Positions 1-7,518 of a stretch of 13,970 nt of DNA are shown here, piece by piece. A program made the translations under genes and the position numbers. The notes under the pieces were generated by a model. It was not told where the DNA came from and did not search any database. It saw only the letters and a program-made list of their open reading frames with translations. The DNA is taken from contig JAEYQQ010000171.1 in NCBI GenBank assembly GCA_023409955.1, positions 1 to 13,970 on the forward strand, read 5' to 3'. This DNA comes from Bacillota bacterium. Its GTDB lineage: Bacteria; Bacillota; Clostridia; Christensenellales; Aristaeellaceae. The number at the start of each line of letters is the position of its first letter. Position 1 is the stretch's first letter.

Positions 1-293
1 GGATAGGAAAAGGGCCCATCAATAGGAAGTAGTATACTTTCACCGTTCATCGTGCCGGATATGATGCGGCTATTCGTATCATCGTGGTTTCTAATTGTTA
101 CGCTGAACAGCCATGTTTGTTGGTGCATTTTCAGAGTTCCATCGATACGCTCTGACTGATCATCACCAAAGCAGTTTTTGATATGCGAGGTTTGATCTCG
201 TGATAGGGAGGCAGATGTTGCATGCCCAAAGAGAATAAAAACGGTCAATATGGCGGCAAAGTCCAACTGTTGCAGCAGTATTGTTTTTACCAA
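1..293 (-). CDS. Exported protein of unknown function, 5' part (runs off the left edge)
   Basis: The minus strand is open for 97 codons from a TTG at 293 to the window edge. An in-frame TGA lies six codons upstream of this TTG and no other start codon lies between, so TTG is the only reasonable start. It is preceded by a good ribosome site (AAGGGGAAG, about 6-9 bases upstream). Residues 1-28 look like a signal peptide: a Lys at position 3, a hydrophobic stretch at about 12-23 (FAAILTVFILFG), then a small-residue cleavage site ending TSA at 26-28. The mature part seen so far is polar (residues 29-97) and contains a segment SVTIRNHDDTNSRIISG. I do not recognise a family. It is divergent from the next gene. 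No convincing minus-strand promoter was found in the 130-base gap. The main doubt is whether the gene continues intact beyond the window. Confidence 0.6.
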   Translation of the reverse strand, partial: MVKTILLQQLDFAAILTVFILFGHATSASLSRDQTSHIKNCFGDDQSERIDGTLKMHQQTWLFSVTIRNHDDTNSRIISGTMNGESILLPIDGPFSY

Positions 294-341
294 TTCTGTC
301 TTCCCCTTTCATGATTCTTGATTAATCTTTTTATTTTGCAA

Positions 342-369
342 TTGTTAAGTTCTTGTTTTATGATATACT
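342..369 (+). promoter_or_regulatory. Sigma-A-type promoter for the exported propeller-like protein
   Basis: TTGTTA at 342-347 and TATACT at 364-369 are separated by 16 bases. A TGA triplet directly before the -10 box makes it an extended -10 promoter. Predicted transcription start is near 376, giving a leader of about 50 bases before the ATG at 428. Confidence 0.6.
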
Positions 370-427
370 GGCTGAGCAATTCATGGGTTCATGGTAAATG
401 AACACGCAGGGACGAAAGGAAATGGGT

Positions 428-1573
428 ATGAGGTTATTTTCAGCTATGTGTATGGGATTGACACTGCTTGTCACAGGGGTTGGGGGAAAGGCGGAAGGCA
501 GGGAGTTGGAATTACCCAGAACGATATCATGTGGTTCTTGGGGCAGTCCTGCAGGCCATATGCAGGGAATTGTCTGTGATGACGAAAATCGCTTTATGTA
601 TGCTTCGTTTACCGATCGCTTGGTGAAGATTGATATGAAAACCGGCGAGATTGTTGCCAGCGTAACCGGTTTACTGTCAGGGGGGATTTATGGCGGCGGT
701 GCGCACCTTGGCGACCTGGCGTTTTATCAGGGCAAGGTGTATGGGTCTTTGGAATACAAAGCAGCAGAAAAATTCTATGTGGCTGTGTTTGATGTATCCA
801 AAATGACAGCAATGGATATGGATTATCGAAACTCGGATGTCATGAGCACCATGTACATGAGCATGGTTGTTGAGGATTATGTTGACAACTTATCTGCAAA
901 TGAGCATAACAATGCTGTAACATCCATGGGTCATCGTCATGGCTGCAGCGGAATAGATGGTATCACCTTTGGTACCATGCCCGGGGATACATCAGATAAA
1001 ATGTATATGATGCTGGCATATGGCGTTTACGCAAATATCAATCGAAGTGATAACGACTATCAGGTAATATTGGCATTTGACCCGGATACATTCAACCCAA
1101 TGGCGTTTGATCAGAATCATCCTCACGAGACAGGTCCAGCGCCTATTTCCAAGCTTTTTGCTTATACTGGAAATACTTCTTATGGTGTTCAAAACCTGGA
1201 GTTTGATCGTGATACTCGTGATTACTGGCTGGTTGTCTATGAAGGGGAGAAAAAGGAATTTCCGAACTATCCTGTCTTTTTAATTGATGGCGGTAAGGCA
1301 CCAGTTGAGCAAAAGCTAAACCTTGGGGAGAATACCAGTTATGGCAATATGAGCGGTCTTACACTTACCCTGAAGGAAAAAGGGAGCTTTGACAACAATA
1401 GCGGTATATGGGGAGTGAAGAAAAAGCCGGCTTCGGCAGATACCGGGTTTATTTCACTTGGGAACGGATACTTCTATGTTGCCGAGTCCGGCAAAGTGAA
1501 TGATAAGCAATTTGGTAATGCTTTGCTATATAAGGTCGATCATGAAACATGCCGGTTTACGAAGGTTAAGTAG
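428..1573 (+). CDS. Exported, propeller-like protein of unknown function
   Basis: A 381-residue protein starting at ATG 428, chosen because AAAGGA (415-420) lies 7 bases upstream; an upstream in-frame ATG at 398 has no good ribosome site and would spoil the signal peptide. Residues 1-22 form a signal peptide (basic residue at 2, hydrophobic 9-17, cleavage after GKA). The mature chain has repeated short beta-rich units such as GIVCDDENRFMYASFTDRLV (47-66) and LAFYQGKVYGSLEY (97-110), which resemble blades of NHL/SMP-30-like propellers. Distinctive blocks are HRHGCSGIDGITFG (169-182), YTGNTSYGVQNLEFD (246-260) and FPNYPVFLIDG (278-288). I believe these recur in an uncharacterised exported family, but I cannot name it or its substrate. 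Residues 126-147 are methionine-rich. It is a separate transcription unit from the importer downstream, so a shared function is only suggested by proximity. Confidence 0.75.
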   Translation: MRLFSAMCMGLTLLVTGVGGKAEGRELELPRTISCGSWGSPAGHMQGIVCDDENRFMYASFTDRLVKIDMKTGEIVASVTGLLSGGIYGGGAHLGDLAFYQGKVYGSLEYKAAEKFYVAVFDVSKMTAMDMDYRNSDVMSTMYMSMVVEDYVDNLSANEHNNAVTSMGHRHGCSGIDGITFGTMPGDTSDKMYMMLAYGVYANINRSDNDYQVILAFDPDTFNPMAFDQNHPHETGPAPISKLFAYTGNTSYGVQNLEFDRDTRDYWLVVYEGEKKEFPNYPVFLIDGGKAPVEQKLNLGENTSYGNMSGLTLTLKEKGSFDNNSGIWGVKKKPASADTGFISLGNGYFYVAESGKVNDKQFGNALLYKVDHETCRFTKVK

Positions 1574-1598
1574 TTAGTACAACTTCATCTAAATGCTG

Positions 1599-1637
1599 CC
1601 TCCTGGGATACATGTTCGTATCCCAGGGGGTTATTCT
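1599..1637 (+). terminator. Rho-independent terminator after the propeller-like gene
   Basis: A 13-bp stem with one T-G wobble (1599-1611 with 1618-1630, core CCTGGGATAC/GTATCCCAGG) and a 6-base loop ATGTTC, followed by the T-rich TTATTCTT. It lies 26 bases after the stop codon. The T-run is interrupted, so termination may be incomplete. Confidence 0.75.
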
Positions 1638-1884
1638 TGTCCAAATGGTGGCGTTATGTTTGTGCTTATGATAGGGAGCAATCTTCTGGATATATCCAAA
1701 TTGTCAATATTAAACATATATATGATCGGGTATGGTTATGTTTGATCGATTTAGGTTCAAAAAACCTATGAAAGTTCAACGTTTGCGCAACATGTTGACA
1801 AAGTCGCACCTGAGTTAATATACTACCTTTATGTTGTGCAATCGTTTAATACAGTAACTTTCCCGTATGAAAGGAGCTTTCCAA
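1638..1884 (+). promoter_or_regulatory. Regulatory region and promoter of the ABC importer operon
   Basis: This gene-free stretch holds a sigma-A promoter: TTGACA at 1795-1800 and TATACT at 1819-1824, spacer 18. Upstream lie several candidate operators: TGATCG direct repeats at 1723-1728 and 1743-1748 (20 bases apart, about two helical turns); TTTGATCGATTT at 1741-1752; a perfect inverted repeat TAGGTT/AACCTA at 1752-1757 and 1763-1768; TCAAC/GTTGA arms at 1776-1780 and 1794-1798 around the palindrome TTGCGCAA (1783-1790), overlapping the -35 box. AACGTTTGCG at 1778-1787 resembles half of a LacI/PurR-type operator. The TTTGATC element recurs at the dehydrogenase promoter. No gene was seen here; a 29-codon open frame near 1655 has no ribosome site. 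Confidence 0.6.
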
Positions 1885-2940
1885 ATGGCGGAAATCTGTT
1901 TCAAAAAGGTGTGTAAATCCTTTGGCAGCACCAATGTGATTCAGGACTTGGACTTAACAATCCAGGATGGAAAATTTACGGTGCTGGTAGGCGCATCTGG
2001 CTGCGGGAAAACAACGCTGCTTCGCATGATCGCAGGTATTGGTCTCGCCTCTTCTGGTCAAGTATTTTTGGATGGTAAGGATATCACGGATTTGGCTCCC
2101 AGCAAGCGTGATATAGCCATGGTTTTTCAAAACTATGCGATCTATCCTACCATGACTGTTCGTGAGAACATCGAATTTGGACTCAAAAACAACAAGGTAC
2201 CCAAAGCGGAAAGGGAACGTCTTGTTGCAGAGTATTCAGCAATTGTCGGTTTAAATGAATATTTGGACCGGAAACCTGGCACCCTCTCTGGCGGCCAGCG
2301 GCAGCGCGTTGCTTTGGCAAGGGCCATGGTAAAAAAGCCAAAGGTCTTCTTGATGGATGAACCCCTATCCAATCTGGATGCAAAGCTTCGCGTTGCCATG
2401 CGGACAGAGCTGATTGAGCTGCATAAACGCATGAAAACAACTTTTGTATATGTTACCCATGATCAGGTGGAAGCCATGGCCATGGCTGATGTTATTGTTC
2501 TGATGGATCGGGGCAGAATTCAGCAGGAAGCTTCACCGGACGTGATATACAATGATCCCAATAACATTTTTACTGCACAGTTTATCGGCACGCCGCCAAT
2601 GAACATACTGCCATTGGGCGATGGGATTCAGCTGGGGTATCGGCCAGAAAAAGTTTTGCTGTCACATGAGCCGCAGCCGTCTTTCTACAACAGGAAAGGT
2701 CAGATTGTCACCAGAGAAATGCTGGGTTCCGAAACCTTGTACAAGGTACGCTTTGATAATACAGACATTATGGTCAAGAGCACAGATGAAGGCTTCCATG
2801 CAGATGACATGGTATATGTTCAGGTAAAGGAGCGTGACCTATACTTCTTTGGGGCTGACGGGCAGCGTATCCGTAATAAGGATAACAGAGAGTATGGCGC
2901 ATATCTTCGCATGGCAGGAGGGTTGGCTGATGGCAACTAA
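1885..2940 (+). CDS. ugpC: ABC importer ATPase, UgpC/MsmX type
   Basis: A 351-residue nucleotide-binding subunit that powers import through the two permeases downstream. The start is ATG 1885, with AAAGGAG (1870-1876) 8 bases upstream; an in-frame ATG at 1867 precedes that site and is unlikely. Motifs in order: Walker A GASGCGKTT (36-44), Q-loop Q82 in VFQNYAIYP, signature LSGGQRQ (134-140), Walker B VFLMDEP (154-160), D-loop SNLDA, switch His 192 in THDQVEAMAMAD. A C-terminal TOBE-like regulatory domain follows (about 230-330), including LGYRPEKV. Length and domain order are typical of carbohydrate-importer ATPases (CUT1 class: MalK, UgpC, MsmX). The 3' end overlaps the next gene by 11 bases. 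Such ATPases can serve several importers, so the ugpC symbol rests on the neighbouring binding protein rather than on this sequence alone. Confidence 0.9.
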   Translation: MAEICFKKVCKSFGSTNVIQDLDLTIQDGKFTVLVGASGCGKTTLLRMIAGIGLASSGQVFLDGKDITDLAPSKRDIAMVFQNYAIYPTMTVRENIEFGLKNNKVPKAERERLVAEYSAIVGLNEYLDRKPGTLSGGQRQRVALARAMVKKPKVFLMDEPLSNLDAKLRVAMRTELIELHKRMKTTFVYVTHDQVEAMAMADVIVLMDRGRIQQEASPDVIYNDPNNIFTAQFIGTPPMNILPLGDGIQLGYRPEKVLLSHEPQPSFYNRKGQIVTREMLGSETLYKVRFDNTDIMVKSTDEGFHADDMVYVQVKERDLYFFGADGQRIRNKDNREYGAYLRMAGGLADGN

Positions 2941-4036
2941 GGTAAAAAGCCTTAAGCTACCTGCCATGATTGGTTCGATTATTGGTATCTTGCTGTTGCT
3001 GATAGGTTTTTTGGGATATGAAATGGCAACTGACAAGGTAAAGATTGCAGGCTGGCTGGTTGATTTTCTCAAGGCCAGCGGCACAGGATTAATGATTACA
3101 GGCGGGTTACTGATCCTTGGATGTATAATCATCGGTAACTGGGCCGAAATGGGCAGCATGAAGTTGGGTAATTTTCTTCCTTACCTGCTGGTGATTCCCA
3201 CGATGGTGTTCCTTGTTATCTTTGTGCTCTACCCCATGCTGAACCTGGTTTATCTCAGCCTTTTCAGCGGAAATGTAATGAATCCCACAAAGGCATTTGT
3301 TGGGTTGAAGAACTACAACACCATTTTCTTTGTGAAGAAGGACTTTATGATAGCGCTGCAAAACACCGCAGTCTATACGTTTTCTGTGGTGGTTCTGTTG
3401 ATATTCTTTGCTGTCATTTTTGCACTGTGGATGTACAAAGACAGAAAGATTAACCGTTTTGCCCAGACAGCCTTCTTTACGCCCCACCTGATTGCATCTG
3501 TAACCATTGCATTTATCTTCCAATGGCTTATGGATGAGAACTCTTATGGACTGTTCAATACCGTTCTGGCATCATTGGGGCTGCCCAGGCTTCGATGGCT
3601 GAACTCGTCAGATACCGCAATGGCCTCCATTGTTTTCGTCAGCGTGTGGAAGTCCATCGGGTATTATGCGCTGGTGGTTTTGGCTGCGCTTAAGTCCATT
3701 CCAACAGAGATTTATGAAGCTGCTGAATTAGACAATACACCCAGTATGAAACGCTTTTTCAAGATTACGCTTCCACTTTTATCACCGCAGCTCTTCTTTC
3801 TGTTGATTACCATCACCATCGGTTCCTTTAAGGTCTTTGACTCAATCAATATCATGACGGCAGGCGGACCCGGCAGTTCCACTGAGGTGGTAGCCCGCTA
3901 CATCTATGACTATGCCTTTGTCCGCACCAACACATTAGGGATAGGTGCTGCAGCCGGTGTTGTTTTGATGGTGATATTGACTCTATTGACGCTTGTCTAT
4001 TTCCGCGGATTGGAACGCAAGGTACATTATCAATAA
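2930..4036 (+). CDS. ugpA: ABC importer permease, UgpA/MalF type, with N-terminal extension
   Basis: A 368-residue membrane permease. The start is ATG 2930, with AGGAGG (2916-2921) 8 bases upstream inside the end of the ATPase gene; the two genes overlap by 11 bases, which suggests translational coupling. The EAA loop that docks on the ATPase is clear: YEAAELDNTPSMKRFFKITL at 262-281. The usual six-helix permease core begins near residue 83 (LPYLLVIPTMVFLVIFVLYP). Ahead of it are two further hydrophobic segments, about 12-30 and 52-70, joined by a short polar loop, so eight membrane segments are expected. Most UgpA-type proteins are near 295 residues, so the roughly 75-residue extension is unusual though MalF also carries extra N-terminal helices. 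It should pair with the next permease to form the channel for the UgpB-like binding protein. Confidence 0.9.
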   Translation: MATKVKSLKLPAMIGSIIGILLLLIGFLGYEMATDKVKIAGWLVDFLKASGTGLMITGGLLILGCIIIGNWAEMGSMKLGNFLPYLLVIPTMVFLVIFVLYPMLNLVYLSLFSGNVMNPTKAFVGLKNYNTIFFVKKDFMIALQNTAVYTFSVVVLLIFFAVIFALWMYKDRKINRFAQTAFFTPHLIASVTIAFIFQWLMDENSYGLFNTVLASLGLPRLRWLNSSDTAMASIVFVSVWKSIGYYALVVLAALKSIPTEIYEAAELDNTPSMKRFFKITLPLLSPQLFFLLITITIGSFKVFDSINIMTAGGPGSSTEVVARYIYDYAFVRTNTLGIGAAAGVVLMVILTLLTLVYFRGLERKVHYQ

Positions 4037-4052
4037 GGCGGGAGGGAAACAA

Positions 4053-4925
4053 ATGTCCATGCAGAGCCTTGGAAATCATCACCAATGGAAGCGCCGTTTG
4101 CGCAACTATCTTCCCTCCTTGCCGGGAGATATTCTAAAACTGTTAGTGGTCGCTTGTTTTCTGTTTCCGTTTTATTGGATGCTGATTACATCCTTTAAGA
4201 CCTACAGTGAGGCGATTATGTCTCCGCCATCATTCTGGCCGATTGACTTTACTTTTGAGGCTTATCAAACCATTCTTACCAAGATGAACATTAACATGAC
4301 ACGCTATGCCACTAACAGTGTTGTGGTCACATTGGCTGTAATTGTGATTCAATTGGTAGTCATGGTGCCGGCGGCTTATGCGTTTGCAAAGTTTAGGTTT
4401 TTCGGCAAGGGTCTGATGTTTGGCATCGTGCTGATCGCGTTCATGATTCCGACACAGGTTACTTTTATTACTGTGTACCTGACCATGTCAGACTGGGGCA
4501 TGATAAAGACCCTCTGGCCGCAGATATTGCCTTTTGGTGCCAATGCATTTGGTATCTTCCTTTTACGACAGGGCTTTATGCAAGTGCCGGATGAGTTGAT
4601 TGAGAGTGCTAAATTGGATAATGCCAGCGAGATTAAAATTATGTCACGTATCATGCTGCCAATGTCCATGTCTAGCATTATCACCATTGCTCTTTTCTCC
4701 TTCGTTAGCCACTGGAACTCGTACTTCTGGCCTTTGGTCATGACCAATACAGAAGAAATGCGACCTTTGACCATGGCGATTGAGAAGATTAAATCGGAAG
4801 AGCTGGGCGTCATTTGGACGACCATTATGGCAGGCAACATGATACTGGTGATTCCTGTTGTGATCATTTTCCTGTTTGCAAGCAAAAAAATCATAGCAGC
4901 GTTTGCCTACAAGGGTGTTAAGTAG
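4053..4925 (+). CDS. ugpE: ABC importer permease, UgpE/MalG type
   Basis: A 290-residue permease, the second channel subunit. The start is ATG 4053, preceded by GGGAGGG (4040-4046) at 6 bases; another ATG at 4059 is possible. The first membrane segment is about residues 28-46 (LKLLVVACFLFPFYWMLIT), followed by about five more, ending in ILVIPVVIIFLFASKKIIAA. The ATPase-contact loop is IESAKLDNASEIKIMSRIML (183-202), with the EAA motif in the form ESAKLDNA. Length matches the family. It begins 16 bases after the first permease, inside the same operon, and is followed after 57 bases by the binding-protein gene. Confidence 0.92.
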   Translation: MSMQSLGNHHQWKRRLRNYLPSLPGDILKLLVVACFLFPFYWMLITSFKTYSEAIMSPPSFWPIDFTFEAYQTILTKMNINMTRYATNSVVVTLAVIVIQLVVMVPAAYAFAKFRFFGKGLMFGIVLIAFMIPTQVTFITVYLTMSDWGMIKTLWPQILPFGANAFGIFLLRQGFMQVPDELIESAKLDNASEIKIMSRIMLPMSMSSIITIALFSFVSHWNSYFWPLVMTNTEEMRPLTMAIEKIKSEELGVIWTTIMAGNMILVIPVVIIFLFASKKIIAAFAYKGVK

Positions 4926-4931
4926 TACGAA

Positions 4932-4946
4932 GCAGGCATTGCCTGT
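4932..4946 (+). other. Small intercistronic hairpin before the binding-protein gene
   Basis: CAGGC (4933-4937) and GCCTG (4941-4945) can pair around the loop ATT, with one further G-T pair outside. It lies between the second permease and the binding-protein gene. It has no U-run, so it is not a terminator. A role in mRNA processing or stability, raising binding-protein yield, is possible but unproven. Confidence 0.35.
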
Positions 4947-4982
4947 GGAGAAATAAAGACCATTTTAAGGAGGAGACAAGTC

Positions 4983-6278
4983 ATGAGGAAACTGTTTGCA
5001 CTGCTACTGGCCATGGTAATGATGATCTCTTTGGTACCATCAGCTATGGCCCAAAGCGAACCCATCGTCATTGAGCTTTGGCACACCCGCGGTTCCGGCG
5101 CCAATGCTGAAGCGATGACTCATCAGGTTAAGACCTTCAATGAAACTGTTGGTAAAGAAAAAGGAATTCAGGTAGTTGATACCTTCCAGGGCAATTATGC
5201 AGATGCCTTGGCAAAGTACATGAACGCTGTTGCTGCTGGTGAACCCCCGGAGCTGGTTGTTTTGGAACGTGCCGCCGGCGTACCGGTTATGGCCGAAGAA
5301 GGCGTATTGGCAGACCTGACCCCCTATGTGGAAGCTTCCGGTATGGATATGGGCAATTTCGCTGAAATCTTGCTGGGATATTCCTATGATTCCGAAGGCA
5401 AGCTGATTTCTCTGCCCTACATTCGTTCTACACCGGTTCTTTATTACAACAAGACCATGTTTGATGCTGCTGGCTTGACACCTCCCACTACCATTGATGA
5501 GATGGTTGAAGTAGGCCGTAAGCTGTTCAAAAAGGATGAAGCTACCGGAGAGACCCTTGTGTATGGCTTTGAGCTGCACAATGACCCGGCATGGTTCCTG
5601 CAGAACTGGCTGGTGCAGCTGGGTTCCAATATGTTCAGCGAAGATGGTCTTACCGTTCCTGCGCTGGAAGATGGCACCATGCTGAAAATCTTTACCGAAT
5701 GGCGCGCATGGGTAGACGAAGGCTGGTGTGCTCCCTTTGTTTCCACCAATGCTACTGACGCTATGACGGAACTGTTCCTTAACAACAAGCTGGGCATGTT
5801 CTATCAGTCTTCCGGCTCCATGGCTAACCTGATCAAGCAGACCGCGGCAGCCAACATTGAGCTTGGCGTAGCCTACATGCCCACATGGGACAAGGCTGCT
5901 GCCCCCACCGGCGGCGGAAACATCGCAGTTATTGAACGCGGTAACAGCAAAGAAGCTCTCGATGCCGCTTGGGAATTCATGCTCTTCCTCATGAGTGATG
6001 AGCAGGTTGCCTACAACGCTATTGCATCCGGCTATCTGCCCGTAACCAAGACTTCTGTTGAAACCCAGGCCATGAAGGATCACTGGGCCGCTTATCCTCA
6101 GTACAAAACACCTTTCGAGCAGTTGGAAATTGCTCAGGAGCTTCCTTACAGCCCCTATAAGTCCGACGTAGAGACCGCTTGGCGTCAAGTTTGCTCTCTG
6201 CTGATTCAGGACAGGAGCATTGATGCTCAGCAGGCTGTAGACATGATGATCGAAGAATGCTCTGTTATTCTTCCCTGA
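4983..6278 (+). CDS. ugpB: Extracellular solute-binding protein, UgpB-like (glycerol-phosphate type)
   Basis: A 431-residue family-1 binding protein that should deliver a ligand to the permeases encoded upstream. The start is ATG 4983, with AAGGAGG (4967-4973) 9 bases upstream. Residues 1-23 are a signal peptide (RK at 2-3, hydrophobic core 4-18, cleavage after AMA). There is no lipobox cysteine, so it is predicted to be cut by signal peptidase I rather than lipid-anchored. Compared by eye with remembered E. coli UgpB, shared blocks are FQGNYADAL, STPVLYYNK, SSGSMAN and SGYLPVTK. The residues I recall as glycerol-3-phosphate contacts in UgpB (Y65, E89, S144, S270, G307, Y346, R397 of the precursor) correspond to Y72, E95, S149, S276, G312, Y351 and R401. 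This supports a ligand with a glycerol-phosphate group. Being last in the operon is unusual. Its codon choice looks more C/G-ending than its neighbours', as expected of a highly expressed gene. Confidence 0.88.
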   Translation: MRKLFALLLAMVMMISLVPSAMAQSEPIVIELWHTRGSGANAEAMTHQVKTFNETVGKEKGIQVVDTFQGNYADALAKYMNAVAAGEPPELVVLERAAGVPVMAEEGVLADLTPYVEASGMDMGNFAEILLGYSYDSEGKLISLPYIRSTPVLYYNKTMFDAAGLTPPTTIDEMVEVGRKLFKKDEATGETLVYGFELHNDPAWFLQNWLVQLGSNMFSEDGLTVPALEDGTMLKIFTEWRAWVDEGWCAPFVSTNATDAMTELFLNNKLGMFYQSSGSMANLIKQTAAANIELGVAYMPTWDKAAAPTGGGNIAVIERGNSKEALDAAWEFMLFLMSDEQVAYNAIASGYLPVTKTSVETQAMKDHWAAYPQYKTPFEQLEIAQELPYSPYKSDVETAWRQVCSLLIQDRSIDAQQAVDMMIEECSVILP

Positions 6279-6298
6279 TTGTGTAAGCCAGTTAATCG

Positions 6299-6329
6299 AG
6301 GGACCTGCCGGCTGGCAGGTCCCTTTTTT
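6299..6329 (+). terminator. Strong rho-independent terminator of the importer operon
   Basis: A perfect 10-bp stem GGGACCTGCC (6300-6309) with GGCAGGTCCC (6314-6323), loop GGCT, then six T residues (6324-6329). It starts about 20 bases after the binding-protein stop codon. Confidence 0.93.
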
Positions 6330-6539
6330 GATACCTATGATGCTATGCCTCTGAACAACCATGTCGTCCGGTCTGTTGCTTAGCTGTGAATGCTGAAAGG
6401 TCGTTGGTAGGTAGCTCTTTCTGTTTCGTTAAGGGGATGGTTATACACGGTAGGGGCGATTATTTGTTGCCAATACAAGCATTATACTATAAAAGTTTCA
6501 GTGGGCAACGTCTTGTTGGTCTATCATTCTATCTTATAT
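6330..6539. other. Gene-free spacer between convergent operons
   Basis: No supported gene was seen on either strand. A weak promoter-like pair on the plus strand (TTGTTG at 6464-6469, TATAAA at 6488-6493, spacer 18) could give a transcript of about 80 bases ending at the hairpin at 6540-6580. A 6-bp inverted repeat (GTTGCC 6466-6471, GGCAAC 6504-6509) straddles it. Neither is convincing alone. Confidence 0.3.
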
Positions 6540-6580
6540 AAAAGGCATGCCGCCTGCTTTGTGCAGGCAGCATGCCTTTT
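6540..6580. terminator. Bidirectional terminator between convergent operons
   Basis: An 11-bp arm AAAAGGCATGC (6540-6550) pairs with GCATGCCTTTT (6570-6580). An inner 6-bp arm GCCTGC/GCAGGC (6552-6557, 6563-6568) is separated from it by one C/A mismatch, and the loop is TTTGT. The T-runs at both ends let it act on both strands. It mainly serves the minus-strand operon, whose last stop is at 6634, and backs up the importer terminator. Confidence 0.85.
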
Positions 6581-6633
6581 GGTTACTTGTGCATCTGGCT
6601 GAATCTTCTCCTTAAGAACACTTGACCGAATGC

Positions 6634-7509
6634 TTACTTTGCCAGCGATAGCATATATTCGGCCAGCTCATAGGTATAGCGAAGCGTTTTTTCCTGCATG
6701 GCATCGGGTAAACCGTTATGGAAGTTGAATATTTCATAGGTGAAATCGCCATCATAGCCGATTTCCTTAAGGGTTTTCATTATGGGTTCCCATACAATAG
6801 TGCCAAAGTAGGGAGCCAGGTGATCATCCTTTTTGCCACGGTTATCATCAACATGGAGAACCTTCAGCCGCTTGCCAATTTGCCGCAAGGCGGCACATTG
6901 ATCGATCTGGGCAAGATTGGCATGGCCAAAGTCCCAGCAGATACCAAATATGGGATCATTTAAGGAATCATGAAGATCAATCAATTCCTCTGTGCTGCTG
7001 CAGTACCGCCGCCCGCGATTCTCACTTTCAATCATATTTTCCAAGGCGATGGACACATTTTGCTTGGCACAAAGCTCCGCATATTCACGAAATAGTTCCA
7101 TGTTCCGGCGCTTGGAATCTTTATAGGAATACCAAATGCCATCTCGTAAACTGTAAGGATGAAAGACCATCCATTTTATGCCCATCAAGCCTGCGCCGAT
7201 GATGGACCGGCGAATCAGCTCCGCATCTTCTTCGCTTTCATTTCCTTGTTCATTCAGAGCAAAAAAGTGTGCATGGGCCTGTGAAAGCTCTATTCCCAGC
7301 TCATCTGCCAATGCTTTTTGGCGAACACACCAGTCCGCCCAGTCAGGTCTTGTCATAGGCAATGCATTGCGAGAGTAGGTTGCAAAGTTCATATCCATAA
7401 CTTTGAAACCAGCCTTGCGGCATGCTCTCAAAGAGTCTTCACAGGTATAAGTGACATCAGTGCCCCATAATACTTTTTCGTGACTGCAGGTTGAAGTAGA
7501 TATACGCAT
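6634..7509 (-). CDS. TIM-barrel sugar (phosphate) isomerase/epimerase, AP-endonuclease-2 fold
   Basis: A 291-residue cytoplasmic enzyme of the COG1082 xylose-isomerase-like group, which includes IolE, IolI, EryC-type isomerases and ketose 3-epimerases. The start is well supported: AGGAGGAG lies 3 bases before ATG 7509 and overlaps the stop codon of the upstream gene, so translation is coupled. The metal-site pattern of the family is visible: E157 (IALENM), D193 and H196 (CWDFGHAN), H219 (VLHVDD) and E259 (TYEIFNF). A second motif DDHLAPYFGTI (228-238) is typical of the group. Exact substrate cannot be read from sequence; the linked dehydrogenase and epimerase suggest a sugar, polyol or their phosphate. 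It is the second gene of a two-gene operon read from the promoter near 8940. Confidence 0.82.
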   Translation of the reverse strand: MRISTSTCSHEKVLWGTDVTYTCEDSLRACRKAGFKVMDMNFATYSRNALPMTRPDWADWCVRQKALADELGIELSQAHAHFFALNEQGNESEEDAELIRRSIIGAGLMGIKWMVFHPYSLRDGIWYSYKDSKRRNMELFREYAELCAKQNVSIALENMIESENRGRRYCSSTEELIDLHDSLNDPIFGICWDFGHANLAQIDQCAALRQIGKRLKVLHVDDNRGKKDDHLAPYFGTIVWEPIMKTLKEIGYDGDFTYEIFNFHNGLPDAMQEKTLRYTYELAEYMLSLAK

Positions 7510-7518
7510 ATGCTCCTC

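Noticed and set aside
191..197. Another TTTGATC, inside the left-edge gene
   Set aside because: It lies within a coding region with no promoter at the spacing seen for the other two copies, so it is probably chance.
398..427. Earlier ATG for the exported propeller-like protein
   Set aside because: It has no good ribosome site and adds polar, charged residues ahead of a normal signal peptide.
1655..1744. A 29-codon open frame in the spacer before the importer
   Set aside because: It has no Shine-Dalgarno site, no promoter of its own and no recognisable content, and it overlaps the candidate operators.
4376..4894. A 172-codon minus-strand frame opposite the second permease
   Set aside because: It is hydrophobic only because it mirrors membrane-segment codons; it has no ribosome site or family motif.
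5040..6362. A 440-codon open frame on the minus strand opposite the binding-protein gene
   Set aside because: It is an antisense shadow of a gene with a strong ribosome site, signal peptide and clear homology. It has no recognisable domain and crosses the terminator.
6464..6580. Possible small RNA between the convergent operons
   Set aside because: The promoter match is weak and the only terminator is already explained by the flanking operons; RNA data would be needed.
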